Source of the DNA: Lachnospiraceae bacterium
Lineage (GTDB): Bacteria; Bacillota; Clostridia; Lachnospirales; Lachnospiraceae
Direction of reading: 5' to 3'
DNA: 64,000 nucleotides
NCBI GenBank assembly: GCA_009774175.1
Contig: VSNG01000014.1
Coordinates: forward strand, 16,911 to 80,910
In this document: in pieces, positions 60,856-64,000 of the stretch
Position numbering within the stretch: position 1 is the first letter of the stretch
Layout: every line of letters begins with the position of its first letter
Translations under genes and position numbers: made by a program
The notes under the pieces: generated by a model
Database searches by the model: none
Told to the model about the DNA's origin: nothing
Seen by the model: only the letters and a program-made list of their open reading frames with translations

Positions 60856-61155
60856 TGCTGCAACTGCGACAATGGGAATTGTATCTTGCTGGACGACGGG
60901 GACGAGTGCGTATGTCCGCAGCTTATTTCTTATTCCCTGCTCTGTAAATGGTTCCGTATCGCCGTACTGCCCGCAGACAAGGAGTTGTACGCTGAGATTT
61001 ACCAAACGGGGGATATGCGCCGTTGTAGTGTATGCGGTGCGCCCTTTGCTTCCAGCTCCAACCGGGCGATCTACTGCCCGGACTGCCGGAAGCGTATCAC
61101 CCGCAGACAGACCGCCGAGCGCATGAGGAAACTGCGGGCGAATGTGACGCGGTAG
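60856..61155 (+). pseudogene. 5'-truncated cysteine-rich VLP-type mobile-element protein
   Basis: About 100 codons match the cysteine-rich VLP proteins of clostridial integrative conjugative elements: CCNCDNGNC, LDDGDECVCPQLISYSLLCK and WFRIAVLPADKELYAEIYQT, then the zinc-finger-like RRCSVCGAPFASSSNRAIYC, PDCRKRITRRQTAERMRKL. The N-terminal ~20 residues and start codon are missing; the break coincides with the end of the unidentified remnant. Its 3' end and terminator are duplicated at 61921-62133. Confidence 0.7.
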
Positions 61156-61323
61156 GGGCGAAAAAAGCCTTGCTGTATGCGGATTTCCGGGTGGGAAAAT
61201 ATGGCGGCAAAGGATTTATACCTTTATCCCGCAAAATGACGTTCTATTGCGTCACAAACCGATCTCTGCACCCATGAGAAAAACCGGGGCGCGGTAGCTA
61301 TCTGATAGCTGCCACGTCCCGGC
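61113..61323 (+). repeat. Direct repeat, copy 1 (VLP gene tail plus terminator)
   Basis: About 210 bp beginning CGCCGAGCGCATGAGGAAAC and ending GCTGCCACGTCCCGGC recur at 61921-62133 with scattered substitutions. The repeat includes the last codons of the VLP-type gene and a terminator hairpin. The vanZ-like gene lies between the copies. Confidence 0.9.
61284..61322 (+). terminator. Terminator in repeat copy 1
   Basis: CCGGGGCGCGGTAGCTATC pairs with TAGCTGCCACGTCCCGG in a long GC-rich hairpin around TGA, followed by TTTGTTGTT. It ends the VLP-type gene and may also separate the convergent vanZ-like gene. Confidence 0.8.
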
Positions 61324-61350
61324 TTTGTTGTTCTCCTTACAAGCAGGAAG

Positions 61351-61812
61351 TTATCGGTGTCTTTTCAATAAGAATTTAGCCAATAGAAACATAAAATATC
61401 CACAAACAATTCCTACCATATTTAGAATTATATCATCGACATCAAAACTACCGAGTTTGGTAAAAAATTGAAAAAGTTCTATTAACAGTATTGAAGCTAC
61501 ACCAACACAAAAAACATTTATCGCTGAACTGAATTTTTTGTATGCAATAGGCAAAAGAAAACCAAACGGGATAAATGGAATTATATTTCCCAATAAGTTT
61601 TTCAATGCCCACCACTGGGTAATGTATTTAATTTGAGTGGATATATTTCTGAACGGAATCAAATTATAATTTATTGAACCTTGCATTGAGTAGGAACTAA
61701 TCCTATCAGTTAATTCATAAAATGAACCTTTGAACTTAACAACGACAAAGACAAACAATAGAGCTATATACGTCCACCAAATTATTTTTAAGGCTTTATC
61801 TTGTTTTCGCAT
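61351..61812 (-). CDS. VanZ-family membrane protein
   Basis: The protein of 153 residues has four membrane helices (IIWWTYIALLFVFVVVKF, NLLGNIIPFIPFGFLLPI, AINVFCVGVASILLIELFQF and DIILNMVGIVCGYFMFLLAK), with the family core YNLIPFRNI, NLLGNIIPFIPFGFLLP and SFDVDDIILNMVG. VanZ is linked to teicoplanin resistance in Enterococcus but most homologues have no defined role. The gene is much richer in A+T than its surroundings and is bracketed by two copies of a ~210-bp repeat, so it was probably acquired. A promoter (TTGCAT-17-TATAAT) lies at 61863-61891. Confidence 0.9.
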   Translation of the reverse strand: MRKQDKALKIIWWTYIALLFVFVVVKFKGSFYELTDRISSYSMQGSINYNLIPFRNISTQIKYITQWWALKNLLGNIIPFIPFGFLLPIAYKKFSSAINVFCVGVASILLIELFQFFTKLGSFDVDDIILNMVGIVCGYFMFLLAKFLLKRHR

Positions 61813-61862
61813 TTGAACTCACCTCAATCTCTGATTTGTCTAATTTTGAATTGCCAATTCCT

Positions 61863-61891
61863 ATTATATGATTTCAAAACTCAAAATGCAA
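61863..61891 (-). promoter_or_regulatory. Candidate promoter of the vanZ-like gene
   Basis: On the minus strand TTGCAT and TATAAT are separated by 17 bp, about 50 bp before the ATG. It lies in AT-rich DNA that begins right at the edge of repeat copy 2. Confidence 0.55.
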
Positions 61892-61920
61892 TAGTTTTAT
61901 ACGCTACCCACCGACAGCCC

Positions 61921-62133
61921 CGCCGAGCGCATGAGGAAACTGCGGGCGAATGTGACGCGATAGGGGGCGAAAAAAGCCTTGATTTATGCGGCTTTCCGGG
62001 AGGGGAAATGAAACAGTAAGGGATTTATACCTTTCCCCCGCAAAATGGCGTTCTATTGCGTCACAATCCAATCTCTGCACCCATGAGAAAAACCGGGGCG
62101 CGGTGGCTGTCTGATAGCTGCCACGTCCCGGCT
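61921..62133 (+). repeat. Direct repeat, copy 2 (VLP gene tail plus terminator)
   Basis: This is the second copy of the 61113-61323 sequence. It starts within the VLP reading frame (ERMRKLRANVTR and TAG) and keeps the downstream segment and terminator hairpin, with substitutions and small indels relative to copy 1. The rest of the gene is absent. The divergence suggests that the copies are not from a very recent duplication. Confidence 0.9.
62093..62131 (+). terminator. Terminator in repeat copy 2
   Basis: The same hairpin as in copy 1, CCGGGGCGCGG paired with CCACGTCCCGG around an AGCT-type inner stem, followed by CTCTTTCTATTT. Confidence 0.7.
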
Positions 62134-62137
62134 CTTT

Positions 62138-62353
62138 CTATTTCATATCGCTAAATGTGTCTGCTATCCCAGCAACGAAACCCCATTGTCTTTTCATGTA
62201 ACTATGCAATGGCTCCACCCTTTCTTTATAATCTGAATATACCATTTCCAAATTGTCAAAATAGTGCATGACCGCTTGCGCTACACAATAGCCGCTTTCC
62301 ATTCCGGCAGAAATCCCCTCACCCATATGCTTGCTACGAAAGTTCTTCCTACT
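62138..62353 (-). pseudogene. C-terminal fragment of a geranylgeranyl-reductase-like FAD oxidoreductase
   Basis: About 70 residues, SKHMGEGISAGMESGYCVAQ, AVMHYFDNLEMVYSDYKERV and KRQWGFVAGIADTF, resemble the C-terminal end of NAD(P)/FAD-dependent oxidoreductases of the geranylgeranyl reductase type (GEGI..A...G). The N-terminal FAD domain is absent; upstream codons read as unrelated filler. No start or ribosome site fits. It is a remnant next to repeat copy 2. Confidence 0.55.
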
Positions 62354-62403
62354 ACCTACAACACCGGGAACGTCTGATTTGGCGGATTTCCGCAAAAGAA
62401 AAA

Positions 62404-62431
62404 CGCTGCAACTGAACAAAAAATTGCAACG
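62404..62431 (-). terminator. Intrinsic terminator after the XRE regulator
   Basis: On the minus strand CGTTGCAA and TTGCAGCG pair (one G-U) around a 12-base loop, followed by a T-rich tract (TTTTTCTTTT). It lies 38 bp after the XRE stop codon. Confidence 0.65.
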
Positions 62432-62468
62432 CTTCTTTAGCCACTATTCAATTTTAGCCGGACAAGGG

Positions 62469-62822
62469 CTATTTCCCCTCAACCTCTACGATCTCCCGCG
62501 CTGTTGCGGTGACTATCCGTATTCCCGTATCGCTCATATCATCCAGCAGAGCGTCAAGCTGCCGCCGCTGGGTATTTTTCCCGGCGGGCTGCTCCAAAAG
62601 GAATTGGTCTACCGAGATATTGTAGCGCAACATAAGCTCAAAGAATATCTGTAAGCTGGGGTGCTGCCCCTTATTCTCAATATTCGCAAGATAACGCGGG
62701 GATATATACATTTCGTCGCATACCTTTTTCCGGCTCTCCTTGCGCCCTTTCCGGGCTGCCTTAATTGCTTCCCCAAAAGCCTTAAAGTCGTATCGTGGTA
62801 CTGGTCTTTTTGCCATATTCAT
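62469..62822 (-). CDS. XRE-family transcriptional regulator
   Basis: The helix-turn-helix lies at about 15-70: FGEAIKAARKGRKESRKKVC, DEMYISPRYLANIENKGQHP and SLQIFFELMLRYNISVDQFL. A ~40-residue tail follows. This type controls integration or transfer genes in clostridial conjugative elements. Two ATGs six bases apart are possible; the second (MAKRP) has better spacing from AGGATG. It is divergent from the excisionase-like gene, sharing a 156-bp region where it may bind. Confidence 0.88.
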   Translation of the reverse strand: MNMAKRPVPRYDFKAFGEAIKAARKGRKESRKKVCDEMYISPRYLANIENKGQHPSLQIFFELMLRYNISVDQFLLEQPAGKNTQRRQLDALLDDMSDTGIRIVTATAREIVEVEGK

Positions 62823-62920
62823 TCATCCTATTACATTTTACTGTTCACCTTTCTTTTTGGATATGCTTACACAGTTCTATCAATTAGCTAAAATAATTCC
62901 TATATCCAGCAAAATTTGTC

Positions 62921-62949
62921 TTGAAGTTATTCGGCTGGACGCATATAAT
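62921..62949 (+). promoter_or_regulatory. Promoter of the excisionase-like/two-component operon
   Basis: TTGAAG and TATAAT are separated by 17 bp and lie 30 bp before the ATG at 62979. It is the best promoter-like match in the XRE/xis intergenic region. Confidence 0.65.
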
Positions 62950-62978
62950 TATACTGATAAAGATTAGAGAAAGGGTGA

Positions 62979-63176
62979 ATGAAGATGTTAGAGTATATTT
63001 CTGCCCCGGAAGCGGCGCAAAAATGGGGCATTTCAGAAAGACGGGTACAAAAGCTATGTGAGGAAAACCGCATACCCGGCGTGGCAAAATTCAGTCGCTT
63101 GTGGCTGATACCAAAGGACGCAGAGAAGCCAAAAGATGCCCGATTGAAAGCAGAAAGGAAGAAAAACTATGAATAA
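62979..63176 (+). CDS. Excisionase-like helix-turn-helix protein
   Basis: The 65-residue protein has a MerR/excisionase-type wing helix: MLEYISAPEAAQKWGISERR, VQKLCEENRIPGVAKFSRLW and LIPKDAEKP. Such proteins direct excision or act as small regulators in conjugative elements. A second ATG two codons on is also usable. The 3' end overlaps the response regulator by eight bases, so the two are co-expressed. Confidence 0.85.
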   Translation: MKMLEYISAPEAAQKWGISERRVQKLCEENRIPGVAKFSRLWLIPKDAEKPKDARLKAERKKNYE

Positions 63177-63870
63177 AGTTATAATTATTGATGATGATAA
63201 AGAACTTTGTACACTTATGAAAAAATGTGTAGAGCAAGAAAACCTTACGGCGATTATTGCTAACGGCGGCATAGAGGGCTTGCAGATGTTGGAGAAAAAC
63301 AAAAATGTCTGTTCACTTATTATTCTTGATATTATGATGCCCGATTTAGACGGTTTTCAAGTATTGCAACAAATACGGCAGACAAGCAATGTCCCCGTTC
63401 TTATGCTCACTGCAAAAAGCGATGAAGAAGATAAAGTGTCCGGCTTGCGAATGGGGGCAGACGATTATCTGACAAAGCCATTTAGCATTAACGAGCTTAT
63501 GGCGCGGGTCAATTCCCTTATCCGGCGTTATACCCTGCTCAATCCAATTTCCGGCACCGAAACGGATTGTATGGTGTTTCAGGGAATGACGATTGATAAT
63601 CTGAATCGTCTTGTTTTTAGGAACGACGTACAAGTGGAACTTACAGGAAAAGAATTTGATCTGCTCTCTTTTCTTGCGGCAAACAAAGGGAAGGTATTTA
63701 CGAAAAAGCAGATTTATACCCATGTATGGGAGGAAGAATATGCTTTTGATGATAGCAATATCATGTCTTTTATCAGCAAATTACGAAAAAAAATTGAACC
63801 AGACCCGGAACACCCTTTTTATATTTTAACCGTCCGCGGCGTTGGTTATCGTTTTAACAGGGAGGCATAA
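63169..63870 (+). CDS. OmpR-family response regulator
   Basis: A 233-residue regulator with receiver (phospho-Asp in SLIILDIMMPDLDGFQVLQQ, Lys in DYLTKPFSINELMARVNSLI) and a winged-helix output (ELTGKEFDLLSFLAANKGKV, FDDSNIMSFISKLRKKIEPD, ILTVRGVGYRFN). It is close to VanR/RegX-type factors carried on conjugative elements. The kinase gene begins one base after its stop. Target genes are not in the window, unless it controls the XRE/xis region. Confidence 0.95.
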   Translation: MNKVIIIDDDKELCTLMKKCVEQENLTAIIANGGIEGLQMLEKNKNVCSLIILDIMMPDLDGFQVLQQIRQTSNVPVLMLTAKSDEEDKVSGLRMGADDYLTKPFSINELMARVNSLIRRYTLLNPISGTETDCMVFQGMTIDNLNRLVFRNDVQVELTGKEFDLLSFLAANKGKVFTKKQIYTHVWEEEYAFDDSNIMSFISKLRKKIEPDPEHPFYILTVRGVGYRFNREA

Positions 63871-63871
63871 C

Positions 63872-64000
63872 ATGAATGTTAATCTGTTTTTATTGATTGC
63901 GTTTTGTATCGCACTTTTATTTATCTTGTTTCTTGTCACAAAACTTAGGCGTGTACGGGGACAACTATCTATTATCGAAGAAGCCCTTGAAGATATAAAA
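63872..64000 (+). CDS. Sensor histidine kinase, N-terminal end (runs off the window)
   Basis: The 43 visible residues begin MNVNLFLLIAFCIALLFILF, a membrane helix, followed by LVTKLRRVRGQLSIIEEALE, the start of a HAMP-like signalling helix. This, with GGAGG before the ATG and the one-base gap to the response regulator, marks the partner kinase. The catalytic part is outside the window. Confidence 0.8.
   Translation, partial: MNVNLFLLIAFCIALLFILFLVTKLRRVRGQLSIIEEALEDIK

Noticed and set aside
60733..61005. 90-codon minus-strand open frame opposite the VLP fragment
   Set aside because: It crosses the junction of two different remnants and is antisense to a recognisable cysteine-rich sequence.

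Overview
The window looks like the chromosome of an endospore-forming Clostridia member, most likely a Lachnospiraceae-type gut anaerobe. The reasons are a complete spoIIIAA-AH operon, spoIVB, a Spo0A-type DNA-binding domain, a GerMN lipoprotein, families common in that group (DUF6320, DUF6020, DUF4125, PF06541), a typical recN-argR-nadK-tlyA-dxs-ispA-xseB-xseA-nusB-Asp23 chain and many AraC/LacI-controlled sugar genes. These placements rest on recognised protein motifs, not on a database search.

Layout. 1-7.6 kb: start of glgA, a receiver-less Spo0A-like protein, an SGNH hydrolase, a LacI regulator and a chemoreceptor whose upstream regions share one 12-bp palindrome, and a GH43 enzyme. 7.6-18 kb: spoIVB and the conserved DNA-repair/isoprenoid/nus chain, nearly all overlapping or abutting. 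18-26.2 kb: a transglutaminase-like protein, prfC and the spoIIIA operon. 26.3-33.7 kb: PHP phosphoesterase, a two-CobW-GTPase metal-type operon with a PF06541 membrane protein, an ABC-2 exporter, an aldose-epimerase-like protein and a membrane-anchored trypsin-like protease. 33.7-40.8 kb: RNase P RNA, a uridine-kinase-like enzyme, trmK-rpoD-dnaG and dgt. 40.9-47.3 kb: an alpha/beta hydrolase divergent from an HHxxxDG acyltransferase/DUF6320 pair, then a convergent GerMN-DUF4125-DUF6020 operon.

47.3-59.4 kb holds the most coherent pathway: a GH94 phosphorylase resembling N,N'-diacetylchitobiose phosphorylase, a phosphohexomutase, a YesM-type sensor kinase, a sugar-binding lipoprotein and two permeases, an AraC-type response regulator, NagB and NagA. 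Together they read as uptake of a GlcNAc disaccharide, phosphorolysis to GlcNAc-1-P, isomerisation to GlcNAc-6-P, then deacetylation and deamination to fructose-6-P. A hairpin between the binding-protein gene and the permease genes probably sets their expression ratio.

59.6-64 kb is accessory DNA. Two tRNA-Leu genes (anticodons CAG and AAG) on opposite strands mark its edge. Beyond them lie a broken YoaP-like acetyltransferase, a methyltransferase/VOC chimera, a truncated cysteine-rich VLP protein whose tail and terminator are repeated on both sides of an AT-rich vanZ-like gene, a fragment of an FAD enzyme, and an XRE regulator / excisionase-like protein / OmpR-type two-component system like those carried by integrative conjugative elements. 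The window ends inside the sensor kinase gene.
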